Shown one piece after another: positions 16,334 to 28,296 of a DNA stretch of 64,000 bases. The notes below the pieces were generated by a model that saw nothing but the letters and a program-made list of their open reading frames with translations, had not been told where the DNA came from and ran no database searches. Each line of letters opens with the position of its first letter. Positions within the stretch are counted from its first letter, which is position 1. The DNA comes from CAZJDM01 sp964544765 (lineage in GTDB: Bacteria; Bdellovibrionota_B; Oligoflexia; CAYFLR01), in the NCBI GenBank assembly GCA_964544765.1, contig CAZJDM010000002.1:10340-74339 (forward strand). The letters run 5' to 3'. Both the position numbers and the translations under genes were made by a program.

Positions 16334-17323
16334 TTAGAATCTAAGAATCATCCGGGTACCAAATCGAAAACTAACATTATTAGTATCAAGTAAAGAACGA
16401 AGCTCAGGTTTTTTCTCATAAAACAAAGCCAGACTAACACATTGACTAGAGTCATCCTCATCCTGACAGATATTATCTCCCATAGGAAAAGATATTTTCA
16501 ATGATAAGTCATACAACAACTTCTGAAAGCTGTCTTGCCATTTAAAGGTCGATATACCCGTACCTAATTTAATCATACTCCGGACATCCGCATTCAGAAT
16601 AGAATCATAACTCCAAAGATTATTCGACTTCCATGAAAAATAGCCAAATGTTTGTACCTGAGATAAATTATCATTTGCTCTAATAAATAAATTGAGATGA
16701 AAACCCAACTGTTGCGAGGTAAATTTTCCTATTTTTTCTGTTTTTACAATATTATTTTGAAGTAGAAAAGAATCATGGGCCATAGGTTTATCTTGATTTA
16801 ACATTAAAATATTACCGTCCATATAATGATTGTTAAACCACATGATTTGATGATTAGTCTTGATTAGATCACTAGAAAATAGATTATTATGGTAAATTAC
16901 CCCCATAAAAAACTGAGAATATTGCATGGGAAATTTCATTGAGCTGGAAATAAGATTAAGATAAACTCGATGTCCCAGAATCGTTTTGAATTGTGCGTTG
17001 CCCAATTTGAAAGACAAGAACCTGGGAGGTACTGCAATTTGAGCTATTACATGATCATACATTGCCTCCTTAATGAAGGCATCTTCTGATAGGCTATTTT
17101 TTGAATCTCGCTCTACTACCAATTGATAATTATCATAATAATCCTGATAATACTCTCTGGGAACTCGTATACGATGATCAATATTATATTGGATCATATT
17201 TTCGGTAACATTATGAATGAAATCACTATTTGCATATAACAATGCATCTACCCACGCATTATTCAAAATAAAAGAAAATAAAATAATAAAAATACTAATA
17301 AGAAAAAATCGTTTATTGACCAT
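16334..17323 (-). CDS. Probable outer-membrane protein, function unknown
   Basis: The 329-residue exported product has an N-terminal signal (about residues 5-24). Its beta-strand-like alternation ends in an amphipathic strand with a C-terminal Phe (FGTRMILRF), the usual signature of an outer-membrane beta-barrel. I start at the ATG at 17323, which overlaps the upstream PLP-enzyme stop by 11 bases and directly precedes the signal peptide; the longer ORF begins at 17353. Translational coupling with the PLP enzyme gene is likely. No family is recognised. Confidence 0.65.
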   Translation of the reverse strand: MVNKRFFLISIFIILFSFILNNAWVDALLYANSDFIHNVTENMIQYNIDHRIRVPREYYQDYYDNYQLVVERDSKNSLSEDAFIKEAMYDHVIAQIAVPPRFLSFKLGNAQFKTILGHRVYLNLISSSMKFPMQYSQFFMGVIYHNNLFSSDLIKTNHQIMWFNNHYMDGNILMLNQDKPMAHDSFLLQNNIVKTEKIGKFTSQQLGFHLNLFIRANDNLSQVQTFGYFSWKSNNLWSYDSILNADVRSMIKLGTGISTFKWQDSFQKLLYDLSLKISFPMGDNICQDEDDSSQCVSLALFYEKKPELRSLLDTNNVSFRFGTRMILRF

Positions 17324-18763
17324 GCAAAAGACCGGTCCTATCATTGAATTCATTAATTAAGCGATCCCATTTTTCAACTTGCGCGTATTGAGAGTTAAAA
17401 TATTCAACATCATACCAAAGCTGGTCTAACTCTTCCGCAGTTTTACCTTGTTGCTCTACCCAGGTATAATATTTTAGATTATGGATCCTTTTTTTATCTT
17501 GATAGGATAATTCTTTAATGTAATCTATAGATACTTGCTTTAACCTACTAAGAGACAAATAAGCATCTTTTTTATTATAGGCTTCCAATTTTTGCCGTTG
17601 CTGTTCAATTCGGGACCTGTATAAATCGGCTGAATCAGTTGCAACTGTGAATATAACATCATTTTTATCCATTTCAAAATATTTGGCTGTTTTTATGGCG
17701 CTTAATAAATTACAGATACTGGAAACTCCTAACAAATCTAGCTTTTCAACAGTGTCAGAAGGAACATTGTCTTCTGTTAGGATCTTTTTTCCCATATCTT
17801 CATTAAATAATCTAAGCAGAAATAGACAGTCCTGATCATGAATAGCATTTACCATATCCGTATTACGAACATTATGGATCCAAGGTATGTGCTTATCTCC
17901 AATGCCTTCAATCTGATGACCACCAAATCCGTTCAAGAGCAAGGTGGGACATTGAGTAGCCTCTGTTGCTACCACCTTAGTATATGGATGATACTCTTTG
18001 ATTAAATCTCCGGCCGCAATGGTACCAGCAGATCCCGTGGCAGAAATAAAGGCAGTTAATCTCGATTGTGATGTTTTGATTTCATCATACGTTTCTAAAA
18101 TAGCATTACCAGTTATATGATAGTGCCAACAAGCATTGCCCCATTCAGCAAACTGATTAAAAATCATACAATCGGGTCTGGTTTCTGATATTTCCTTANN
18201 NNNNNNNNGCATCCAGGAGTTGCGATAATTTCCGCTCCAATATCTTTTAACCAGTCAAATCGCTCCTGACTCATTTCTTCTGGCAAAATAGCAACTGACT
18301 CACATCCCAGTAGATTAGAATCAAAGGCCCCTCCCCGGCAATAATTACCCGTAGACGGCCATACGGCTTTTTGATTAACCGGATCGAATTCACCATTTAC
18401 TAATCTAGGTACTAAACAACCATAAGCGGCCCCTACCTTATGAGCACCAATAGGAAACCACTTCCCTATTAACATAACAATTTTAGCCTCCACACCGCTT
18501 AAAGTAGAAGGTATCTCTATAACATTAGGAGATCCAAATCCACCTCCATGTGTAGTAGGCTCATTTTTCCAGGTGATACGAAAAAGATTATAGGGATGAA
18601 GGTCAGACAAACCTATGCTTTGTAACTGCTTTTTTATTTGATTCGGTATTAATGAAGGATCTTTTTGTTGAGCAAATGTGGGAAGTATAACTCCTCGTTC
18701 TTTAGCTCTATTAATCGCATTGTTTAGTTTTTCAGATTTTTTCAATTGAGATTTTTGGCTCAT
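17313..18763 (-). CDS. Fold-type II PLP-dependent enzyme (cysteine synthase-like), split by assembly gap
   Basis: One gene is read here as two frames because ten Ns at 18199-18208 stand for an unknown number of bases. The N-terminal part has GAHKVGAAYG with the likely PLP Lys, the phosphate/Asn loop STGNYCRGGAF, and ends at ATPGC. The C-terminal part resumes at KEISETRPDCMIF, with the SATGSAGTIAAGD loop and the TEATQCPTLLLNGFGGHQIEGIGD segment. By comparison with cysteine synthase the missing piece is probably 10-15 residues. The substrate is not clear; ammonia-lyase, desulfhydrase or synthase activity are all possible. AGGAG before the ATG at 18763 supports that start. It is downstream of thrC on the same strand. 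Confidence 0.75.
18199..18208. other. Assembly gap (10 N)
   Basis: Ten unknown bases lie inside the PLP-enzyme gene. The reading frame differs on the two sides (modulo 3), as expected when a gap of unknown size is filled with a fixed number of Ns. The apparent frame break is therefore not evidence for a pseudogene. Confidence 0.98.
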
Positions 18764-18835
18764 TTGAGTCTCCTAGTTTACTTCCATCTCTTATTTTTCT
18801 CACATCTTCTACTCATAAAAATTTTCTAGTATCAC

Positions 18836-20113
18836 TTATTGATTAAAAATTGCTGGAAGCTGTTTTTTAAAGGATGACATTTCAGGCGATACCACTGTTA
18901 GCCGTTTAATATTGGATAAACTATGTTGATAGTCTTTTAGACCATGACCGGTTATTAATAATAAAACATGACTATCGTTCTCAATTAAGGATTCCTTACA
19001 TAATTTATTTAAACCAGCTACAGTTGCAGCTGCCGATGGTTCAGCAAACACCCCAGTATTACTGGCTAATAATTTAACTCCTTCAAATATTTCCTCATCA
19101 GTAACCGAACAAGTGAATCCTTCAGACTGTTCAATAGCTCTTAAAGCCATATCACCATCTTTGGGAAATGATACATTAATTGAATCAGCTTGGGAGCTTG
19201 CTTTTACCGCTTGAATCGGCTTTTTACTGGTAAAAGCACTATGAATAGCATCTGAACCACTAGCTTGAATCGCGACTAGTTTGGGACAATTAGATATAAT
19301 TTTCAAATCATTTAGCTCTTTTATACCTTTCCAAATACCACTGATTATGTTTCCATCACCCACCGGTACAATTAGATAATCGGGCATGCTCCATTCAAGC
19401 TGTTCAGCTATTTCAAAGGAGCACGTTTTCTTACCTTCTCTGGTAAAAGGATTAAAACCTGTATTACGATTATACCAACCAAATTCTTTGCTACAAGATA
19501 CGCTTAAATCAAAAGCGTCATCATAAGTTCCTTTGACCAGCACAACTTTGGCACCATACATTACTAATTGAGCAATTTTAGCGGAAGGAGTATTTTGAGG
19601 AATTAAAATAATCGTTTGTATCCCAGTACCAGAGGATAAACAAGCTAAAGAGGAAGCAGCATTACCAGTGGATGCCGCAACTATCGTTTTTTCTCCTAAT
19701 TGCATAGCATGAGATAACACCATAGCGCTTGCTCTATCCTTAAAGGACAAACTAGGATTCCTAGTTTCATCTTTAATACTAATTTTTTTTAATTTAAAAT
19801 AATCAGCTAAGTTTTGAGTGTCAATTAAGGGTGTATTACCAATCAATAAGGGGGGGAACTTATCGTGACGTCCGATAGGTAGAAGTGGTTCATAACGCCA
19901 AAAACCTATTTGATGCTCATTAACTATCTGTTCAGTTGTAATTTTCTTTTGAGTTGTAATTTCATCTTGAGTTACAATCTCATCTTGAAAAGAAAAGGAA
20001 TTAATAATCTCTAAATTACTACCACATGAGGGACACGTGTATTCATAATCACCACTAGGAGCTTGATTCTGACAACGTAAGCAAACATAATTATACGATT
20101 TTGTACTATTCAT
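18836..20113 (-). CDS. thrC: Threonine synthase
   Basis: ThrC converts O-phosphohomoserine to threonine. The N-terminus has a zinc ribbon (Cys11, Cys14, Cys27, Cys30), as in the archaeal/delta-type class of the enzyme. Then come GNTPLIDTQ, the PLP Lys in NPSLSFKDR, the Asn loop AASTGNAASS and the phosphate loop PVGDGNIISG. At 425 residues it is typical. It shares fold and strand with the next gene (PLP enzyme, 72 bases downstream), and both may belong to amino-acid metabolism. No strong Shine-Dalgarno is seen. homB/hom and thrB are not in the window. Confidence 0.92.
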   Translation of the reverse strand: MNSTKSYNYVCLRCQNQAPSGDYEYTCPSCGSNLEIINSFSFQDEIVTQDEITTQKKITTEQIVNEHQIGFWRYEPLLPIGRHDKFPPLLIGNTPLIDTQNLADYFKLKKISIKDETRNPSLSFKDRASAMVLSHAMQLGEKTIVAASTGNAASSLACLSSGTGIQTIILIPQNTPSAKIAQLVMYGAKVVLVKGTYDDAFDLSVSCSKEFGWYNRNTGFNPFTREGKKTCSFEIAEQLEWSMPDYLIVPVGDGNIISGIWKGIKELNDLKIISNCPKLVAIQASGSDAIHSAFTSKKPIQAVKASSQADSINVSFPKDGDMALRAIEQSEGFTCSVTDEEIFEGVKLLASNTGVFAEPSAAATVAGLNKLCKESLIENDSHVLLLITGHGLKDYQHSLSNIKRLTVVSPEMSSFKKQLPAIFNQ

Positions 20114-20168
20114 GGCTCATCAGCATAACCAATATTTTAAAAGTAGTCAAACACAGTAAACAATCAGG

Positions 20169-22022
20169 TCACGGTAAGCGGTAAGCGCTTATAGGATGAA
20201 GTAATTGACTCCACCCAATACTACTTATCATATTATTAGAAATACCTACTAAAGATCCAGCAATGTCATATAATTTTAAATTGGCATTGGCCCATCTAGC
20301 AAGAACATCTTTTTCAATTTGATTACTCGGAACAGGTTTGTTTAATTTTGACAACAATACTTTAGTTGACAAATCGCGAAAACACCCCCTCCAAGTCGAA
20401 CTTCTTTCGGCAACAAAAGGATCTATCTTCCAACAAAGGTCCTTATTATCTTTATGAAGACTAAGTACTTTCATTTGCAAACTTAAATAATTTTGGTTCT
20501 TATGTGCCAGCCACTTATAGGTCCAATAATATTCGGCTTGGTTAAGTTTCCATGAAGAAGACAGTTCCAGTTCGCTTAGTTTCAGCTCTCTTACACCCGT
20601 TTTTCTGGTAAAATCAGGACTATTATCAAGAAAAAACGATCTTAAAAGTCTACCAACAAACATCCAACCATACTGATTATAGGATAATGTTGGTTCACAA
20701 TGCGAATTATGTTTTAAAGTCACAATTTGTAAGGAAGGATTATGACGCTCATTCATTTTCTCCATTAACAAACGACCATTATGTTTAAATGGAACAACCG
20801 TATCATCTTCAGCAGATAATATTAGGGTTTTTGACCTAGCTTCTTTATAATATCTCAGGAAATTATTATAGGCCCAAAAATTTTTTTCATCTGCAATTTT
20901 TCCACCTACCGGAGGAGGAAATTGTCTGATCAAATTGCTATAAAGCCGATTATGATTTATTCCCATTTTAACTAAAACCGAGAGTAGCTCCAAATCACTA
21001 GGTCGATCCACTGAATCAATCAATTGCCCAAAGGCAGGTATACTTTTGGCTGATTTACTTATTTGTTCCCATGCCGTTTGACTATAAAAACGAGTGTAAG
21101 GATCGGAGAATAAATGAGTTGCTGTTTTTTCTAGATCAATAGCTGGACATAATGCAACAACGCTCTGAAAATATCTTTGATCCTTCGTTTTACCAATATA
21201 ACCATTATAAAGAGAAGCAAACAATGCTGCATGGCCTCCCCAACTCATTCCCGCCAAATGAATACTTGAAATCAACGGTTTCAATTTTGATTCAGATGAT
21301 TTTAATAGTTGAGCAACTTTGATTAATGTTTTACCTTCATAAACTCCACCTAATGATACTTTTTTATTATCGATCATAAAGTCCGAAGTTGTAGAGCTAT
21401 TAATCAATAAGACATGAAAAGGACCCTCATCATATAAATGTATAATTAAAGGAAAAATTCCCGCATGAAGTTCCTTTGTTCCACAACCAAATCCACACTG
21501 AATCACAATCAAAGGTCTTTTTGCCAAATCCGGTTTCAATGCCAAAAAACCATTTACAACAGGACCATCGTCTAATAATAAACGAACCGGCCTGACCCAT
21601 GAATGATCTACTATGTCATAACTCATAGTTTTCAAAGTCTGCAAAGAACTGATTTTACTCTGGGCAAACGGCAATAAACAATGTTCTTCAAAGGACCCTA
21701 CTTCGCTATCGGAACTCTTACCATTGATAATTCGATCAATTAATTGATTCATTTTGATATCTGAACATTCTAACGGAAAAGCACCGTTACGCTCTCCTAA
21801 CGGGGTCCATAGAGGAAATTTGCTACGACTGAGCCGGGTCTTATCTTTATTAATTCTGATATGCTGTGAGGATAACTTTTCTTGTAAATCTTTTTCTTGT
21901 AAGTTCTTTTCTTTATTAAGATTATTGCCCAAATTAAGGTCATTATAAAGAATTACAACAGTTTTTCGTATTGTCTGGCAACCAACTAAAATAATGAATA
22001 AAATAAAAAAGATAATTTTCAT
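20169..22022 (-). CDS. Large alpha/beta-hydrolase lipoprotein (paralogue of 850-2739)
   Basis: The product is a 617-residue lipoprotein if started at the ATG at 22022, which places MKIIFFILFIILVGC (lipobox LVGC) at the N-terminus. The ORF extends to 22082 but that would bury the signal. The alpha/beta-hydrolase core has GMSWGG (Ser260), SAEDDTVV (Asp407) and NSHCEP (His441). It aligns across its full length with the hydrolase at 850-2739 (both have HLYDEGPF-type and GGVYEG-type segments). Between them lie about 18 kb of unrelated genes, so they are dispersed duplicates. The flanking N- and C-terminal regions suggest a specialised envelope substrate, unknown at present. Confidence 0.82.
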   Translation of the reverse strand: MKIIFFILFIILVGCQTIRKTVVILYNDLNLGNNLNKEKNLQEKDLQEKLSSQHIRINKDKTRLSRSKFPLWTPLGERNGAFPLECSDIKMNQLIDRIINGKSSDSEVGSFEEHCLLPFAQSKISSLQTLKTMSYDIVDHSWVRPVRLLLDDGPVVNGFLALKPDLAKRPLIVIQCGFGCGTKELHAGIFPLIIHLYDEGPFHVLLINSSTTSDFMIDNKKVSLGGVYEGKTLIKVAQLLKSSESKLKPLISSIHLAGMSWGGHAALFASLYNGYIGKTKDQRYFQSVVALCPAIDLEKTATHLFSDPYTRFYSQTAWEQISKSAKSIPAFGQLIDSVDRPSDLELLSVLVKMGINHNRLYSNLIRQFPPPVGGKIADEKNFWAYNNFLRYYKEARSKTLILSAEDDTVVPFKHNGRLLMEKMNERHNPSLQIVTLKHNSHCEPTLSYNQYGWMFVGRLLRSFFLDNSPDFTRKTGVRELKLSELELSSSWKLNQAEYYWTYKWLAHKNQNYLSLQMKVLSLHKDNKDLCWKIDPFVAERSSTWRGCFRDLSTKVLLSKLNKPVPSNQIEKDVLARWANANLKLYDIAGSLVGISNNMISSIGWSQLLHPISAYRLP

Positions 22023-22165
22023 ATTAAGTACATTATATTGTATTATCGTCACAACATTCAAGTACCACTTGCTCATCTTCATCTGATTAGCTATTTATAG
22101 ATTGGATTTTATAGCGCGACCATGACTGTGGAGAAAAGTAACTTGTTTATGAAAAATACGAAAAA

Positions 22166-23383
22166 ATGAGTAAGGAATTATTATTAAAGGAATTATTTTC
22201 CCGCACACGTAATGGAAAGAGAACAGATTTAAATACAATTAAACAACTATGCAGTATTTTAAATTGCTCCTTCCACATGCCTACTATCCTAGTAGGTGGT
22301 ACTAACGGTAAAGGATCGGTCGCCTTCTATATCAGTACCATCCTGTCTCTTCACGGTTTAAAAGTAGGGCTTTTTACTTCCCCCCATTTAATCAAATTCA
22401 ACGAACGATTTCGTATTAATGAACGAGAAATTTCTGACCATGACTTAGTTCCATTAATCACTAAGATATTGAATATTTGTAATACCTATCAACTACCAGC
22501 AACCTTCTTTGAAATATCAACAGCCTTAGCTATCTCTTATTTTGAACAAATTCAAGTAGATATTGTGATATTAGAAGTAGGTGTTGGAGGCAAATTAGAC
22601 GCTACCAATATCGTAAATCCGATTTGCTCAGTAATTACCTCTATTGGGTTTGACCATACTAAATCATTAGGAAACACTCTTGAAGAAATTGCACGAGCCA
22701 AAGCAGGTATTATCAAAGCTGGCACCACTGTCTTTTTAGGCAAAATCCCCCCTCATTGTAAAAGAATTTTCTTAGATAAAAGTAATAAAGTTAAAGCCGA
22801 GGTATTTTGCACTGAGCAGCAAGATTATGATATTTCTAAACCTATTTTGAGAACTCTACCTCTTTTGAGAACACTTCCTCTTTACCAATTAGATAATTTC
22901 TCTCTGGCTATTAAGGTAAGTACTTTTTTATTAAAAAGACAAACTATTCACCCAACTCTTGTACAGCAAGCAATACTTAGACAATGGCCAGGAAGATACC
23001 ATCCCCTAAAGGTTCAAGGGAAAAATTGTTTATTAGATGTCGCTCATAATCCTCAAGGAATTGAATTATTGTGCCAACATCTAAAAACTAACAACTTCAA
23101 ACCTTATTTTTTAATTTCTTTCTTGTCGGATAAAGACTATCCAACTATGATTGATATTCTGGCAGCTATGAAGAGACCTCTTTATTTCTTTTCAGCACAA
23201 ACAGATAGATCCTGGCAAAAAAATGATATTCCTGACAATTGTTCTCAAATACCTTTTTTTGATAATTGGCAACAAGCTTTTGACCAGGTAAAGTCTGATT
23301 GCCACCAAAATGAAACTGTCGTTTTCACTGGCAGTTGTTATGCAATTGGAAATATATTAAAAGATATTGGTTTTGCCACATGA
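22166..23383 (+). CDS. folC: Folylpolyglutamate synthase / dihydrofolate synthase
   Basis: FolC adds glutamate to dihydropteroate and to folates. The Mur-ligase-type ATP loop GGTNGKGS is at residues 44-51. SPHLIKFNERF follows, as does the metal-binding and folate-binding ILEVGVGGKLDATN segment. The C-terminal LLDVAHNPQG and FTGS strand are typical. At 405 residues the length is normal. A short in-frame duplication (22844-22879) is visible in the middle of the protein. The gene is on the opposite strand to its neighbours and stands alone; no Shine-Dalgarno is obvious. Confidence 0.93.
   Translation: MSKELLLKELFSRTRNGKRTDLNTIKQLCSILNCSFHMPTILVGGTNGKGSVAFYISTILSLHGLKVGLFTSPHLIKFNERFRINEREISDHDLVPLITKILNICNTYQLPATFFEISTALAISYFEQIQVDIVILEVGVGGKLDATNIVNPICSVITSIGFDHTKSLGNTLEEIARAKAGIIKAGTTVFLGKIPPHCKRIFLDKSNKVKAEVFCTEQQDYDISKPILRTLPLLRTLPLYQLDNFSLAIKVSTFLLKRQTIHPTLVQQAILRQWPGRYHPLKVQGKNCLLDVAHNPQGIELLCQHLKTNNFKPYFLISFLSDKDYPTMIDILAAMKRPLYFFSAQTDRSWQKNDIPDNCSQIPFFDNWQQAFDQVKSDCHQNETVVFTGSCYAIGNILKDIGFAT
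22844..22879 (+). repeat. 18-bp tandem duplication inside folC
   Basis: Two 18-base units differing at three or four positions (xTTTTGAGAAC...CTxCCT) give the protein repeat LRTLPLLRTLPL. It is in frame and lies between the ATPase and C-terminal domains, so it probably only lengthens a linker. Confidence 0.75.
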
Positions 23384-23389
23384 TCACAG

Positions 23390-23422
23390 TAAAATAATGG
23401 TTGGAATCTGATGATTATTTTA
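23390..23422. terminator. Bidirectional terminator-like stem between folC and greB
   Basis: TAAAATAAT (23390-23398) pairs perfectly with ATTATTTTA (23414-23422) around a 15-base loop, between two convergent stop codons 56 bases apart. The A-run on one arm and T-run on the other fit termination in both directions, though the stem has no G/C pairs. Confidence 0.4.
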
Positions 23423-23438
23423 ATAAATTTCCCAAGAA

Positions 23439-23942
23439 TTAGAAAATCTCCATAATCTGATATTCGACCTCACCTTTGGGGGGATTAAAAAGACAAATTT
23501 CACCGACTTTCTTTTTCCATAGAGCTTTAGCCAATGGAGATTTGTAGCTTATTTTACCCTGAGCAAGATCTATTTCTTCTTCACCTACTATTTGAATGAC
23601 TTTTTCATTTCCATCTTCTTCCTTCAATCTAACCTTACTACCAAATCCAACATGATCTTTAGGAAAATCTTTATCTTCAACTATAACGACTTTTTCTAGC
23701 TTCTTTTGTAACACATAGACTTCCCTATCAATTTGCCTCAATTTTCGCTTTCCATATATATATTCTGCATTTTCTGATCTATCTCCATGAGCTGCGGCAA
23801 TACCAACTTCTTTAGTAATTACGGGTCTTTGATTATACAAAAGATCATGGTAACGACTACGCATTCGCTCATAGCCATCCCTAGTCAGATAGATTTTATC
23901 TAATTCTAAACTTTTTGGTTTGATGGTCCACTTCTTACCCAT
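23439..23942 (-). CDS. greB: Transcription elongation factor GreB
   Basis: GreB rescues backtracked RNA polymerase by stimulating transcript cleavage through its coiled-coil tip. The acidic catalytic tip appears as GDRSENAEY, flanked by the RPVITKEVGIAAAHG and KRKLRQIDREV helices. The C-terminal FKBP-like domain has VGFGSKV, the SPLAKALWKKKVGEI segment and PPKGEVEY. The arrangement matches GreB more than GreA (DRSENADY-type tip and RxIDRRVxYL helix). The protein is 167 residues with a short extra N-terminus. Confidence 0.93.
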   Translation of the reverse strand: MGKKWTIKPKSLELDKIYLTRDGYERMRSRYHDLLYNQRPVITKEVGIAAAHGDRSENAEYIYGKRKLRQIDREVYVLQKKLEKVVIVEDKDFPKDHVGFGSKVRLKEEDGNEKVIQIVGEEEIDLAQGKISYKSPLAKALWKKKVGEICLFNPPKGEVEYQIMEIF

Positions 23943-24014
23943 TGTAAATAGCTTACCCTAGCAGATTTATCGGCACTTATTGACAATTTAATTATAACAC
24001 ACATCAGTCAATCA

Positions 24015-26270
<2,256 letters not shown>

Positions 26271-26415
26271 TTACCTATCAAAATTGAAATATTTTGTCAT
26301 GGAATTTTTATACTGAATTTATACTAAAAATATCTAAATTTCACTTACATCGCTGATCCAATCGGTTTTTAAAATTTAGCACTCAAGCCAGATAGTCCTT
26401 CAAACTAGAATCTAC

Positions 26416-27471
26416 CTAACTAGAAAGATTATCTAAAGAAGGTGTCTGATAAAGGTATTTATATATTTCAGTTAACAATAATTTGATTGCCGCAGCTAAG
26501 GGGATAGATATTACCATACCCACCACTCCCATCATTTGCGAACCAAGAATCACACTTACTACAACTACTATGGGGTGTAAATTTACAATTTTAGAAACCA
26601 AAATAGGAAAAACCAGCGCCAAATCAAAGGCATTTACAATTAAAAACAAAATTAAAATCGCTCCAAATTCACTTCCAATCCCATATACCGCCGCTCCAAA
26701 AATTAAGGACGGAGCCGTCCCAATAAATGGACCTAAATATGGAATAACATTAGTTATTCCTGCTATTATTCCAAAAATGAGGGCAAAACGAATATCTAAA
26801 ATGTATAAACCAATAGTAACACTGGTACCTACGATACTGGCCTCAACAAATTTGGCAAAAATATAATCTCCCAATTGTTTATTAAACTGATGAGCTAAAT
26901 AATAGGTTCTCTCAAACAGTCGGTTAGGAATCAGTAAGAATATAACATCTTTAAACTTCCGCCCCTCCAGCAATATAAAAAATAGTAAAAGAGGCACCAA
27001 AAATATCCATTCCAAAAAAGAAGCCAGAATTTTGGGTACACTCAAGAGAATAGATTTAGAACTATTTTTAACTAATGTAATGACATGATCGATTAAATTG
27101 CCTTCAATCTCTAACCCCACTCTATCTTTCACCATCTTATTAAAATTATCATGTTGAATACGAAAATAACGTTCGATTTTAGGTAAATAGTACTGAATAT
27201 TTTCCGATTCATGCTTAATTAACGGAACCAACTTTACAATGGGATAAATGGAAAAAGAGAAAAGTCCAACAAATAGCAAACAAATCGAAATCAAACGGGA
27301 AAAACCAAGTTTCATAAGACTTAAAACAATCGGTGTTAGTACCAAAGAAAAGATATAAGTAAAGGCTAAAGGAAGAGTCAATCGTGGCATACTAGCTAAT
27401 AAAAAAACAATAGCTATTACTAGAGCAAAGAAAAATATTAATTTACCTGTTCCAGATTTTTTATCAAACAT
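26416..27471 (-). CDS. AI-2E family (PerM/YhhT-type) membrane permease
   Basis: The 351-residue polytopic membrane protein has the conserved layout of the family. Two hydrophobic N-terminal helices are followed by a periplasmic/cytoplasmic loop, a central hairpin, and the family signature RFALIFGIIAGITNVIPYLGPFIG in the C-terminal half with hydrophobic helices around it. Members have been linked to AI-2 export, Na+/H+ exchange and other roles; the substrate here is unknown. Its ATG overlaps the upstream stop by 8 bases (ATGTTTGA), so it is translationally coupled to the cNMP-binding gene. Confidence 0.88.
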   Translation of the reverse strand: MFDKKSGTGKLIFFFALVIAIVFLLASMPRLTLPLAFTYIFSLVLTPIVLSLMKLGFSRLISICLLFVGLFSFSIYPIVKLVPLIKHESENIQYYLPKIERYFRIQHDNFNKMVKDRVGLEIEGNLIDHVITLVKNSSKSILLSVPKILASFLEWIFLVPLLLFFILLEGRKFKDVIFLLIPNRLFERTYYLAHQFNKQLGDYIFAKFVEASIVGTSVTIGLYILDIRFALIFGIIAGITNVIPYLGPFIGTAPSLIFGAAVYGIGSEFGAILILFLIVNAFDLALVFPILVSKIVNLHPIVVVVSVILGSQMMGVVGMVISIPLAAAIKLLLTEIYKYLYQTPSLDNLSS

Positions 27472-28117
27472 CGTGTTTACTCATCTGAGATAACTTGGAC
27501 AACTTGAATTTTAAAGACTGAACTTCAGCAGTCACTACAGACAAACGCTTAGCAATTATAACCGAGACCGATTGCAGCAATTTAGCGGCAATAATCGGAT
27601 AGCTATGAATTAATTCTTCAATATCAGGTTTAAAAATACCTACCAGTTCTGAAACATCTCTGGATATAGCTGTAGCATTACGGACGCTATTCTCCTTCAA
27701 TAACGCCAGTTCTCCAAAATAACTTCCCTTTTCTAAGGACACAATTAACTGTTTTATCTCTTTTTTCTTATCATTTGGAAGCGAATCTTGAGATTCATCC
27801 TTTTTTTTGACCATAATATCGATGTATCCAGAATAAATAAAATAAAAACCCACACCTCTATCGCCTTGATCAAAAACCACTTCATTGGGTTGAAAAACCC
27901 TAAGATGCAGAAACTTAGATAAAATACGCAGTTCGTTATCAGAGAAATTCTTTAAGACATCCACATTTCTTAAAAAACGCGGTAAAGTTACTTCCCGACT
28001 TGAACTTAATATAGGATTAGCCTGCCAAAAGTAAGCCAATATGGAATAGTCCAATTTCTTGGGTAATTCCTTCTTTTGATCAATAGATTCATTTATATTT
28101 TTTTCATAAGTTTCCAT
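27464..28117 (-). CDS. Cyclic nucleotide-binding domain protein
   Basis: A cNMP/CAP-like beta-roll is visible at about residues 45-165: NFSDNELRILSKFL, DQGDRGVGFYFIYSGYIDIM and the phosphate-binding-type cassette GSYFGELALL. The Arg and Ala that usually follow are replaced by KENSVRNATA. There is no C-terminal DNA-binding helix-turn-helix, so it is not a CRP-type activator. It may instead sense a nucleotide and act on the coupled AI-2E permease. AAGGTGA lies 5 bases before the ATG at 28117; I use that rather than the TTG at 28153, because the longer start would run through a 30-bp palindrome. Confidence 0.82.
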   Translation of the reverse strand: METYEKNINESIDQKKELPKKLDYSILAYFWQANPILSSSREVTLPRFLRNVDVLKNFSDNELRILSKFLHLRVFQPNEVVFDQGDRGVGFYFIYSGYIDIMVKKKDESQDSLPNDKKKEIKQLIVSLEKGSYFGELALLKENSVRNATAISRDVSELVGIFKPDIEELIHSYPIIAAKLLQSVSVIIAKRLSVVTAEVQSLKFKLSKLSQMSKHDV

Positions 28118-28127
28118 AACTTCACCT

Positions 28128-28157
28128 TGAATTGAAGTTGAATTCAACTTCAATTCA
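28128..28157. promoter_or_regulatory. Perfect 30-bp palindrome next to the cNMP gene start
   Basis: TGAATTGAAGTTGAA (28128-28142) is followed without a gap by its exact inverted complement (28143-28157). It sits 10 bases upstream of the ATG at 28117 and touches the Shine-Dalgarno AAGGTG. A 12-13 bp hairpin with a tight loop, or a dimeric operator, would both affect translation or transcription of the cNMP-permease pair. Confidence 0.75.
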
Positions 28158-28266
28158 CCTTTTTAAAACTTATCGGACAATCACTAAAATATTTAGTAAA
28201 AATACCTTTAAGCATTCGCTTACGCATTCACTAAATTATTCACTTAGGTATCCATAGAATAATACT

Positions 28267-28294
28267 CGCTTTGATTTACATATAAAGCAAAGCG
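28267..28294 (-). terminator. Weak hairpin downstream of the cystathionine lyase/synthase gene
   Basis: CGCTTTG (28267-28273) pairs with CAAAGCG (28288-28294) around a 14-base loop. It begins 3 bases after the stop on the minus strand. No T-run follows closely, so the call is tentative. Confidence 0.3.
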
Positions 28295-28296
28295 AT

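Noticed and set aside
17313..18763. Apparent frameshift or two separate genes in the PLP-enzyme region
   Set aside because: The frame change coincides with a 10-N gap of unknown real length, and the two parts are consecutive segments of one enzyme fold.
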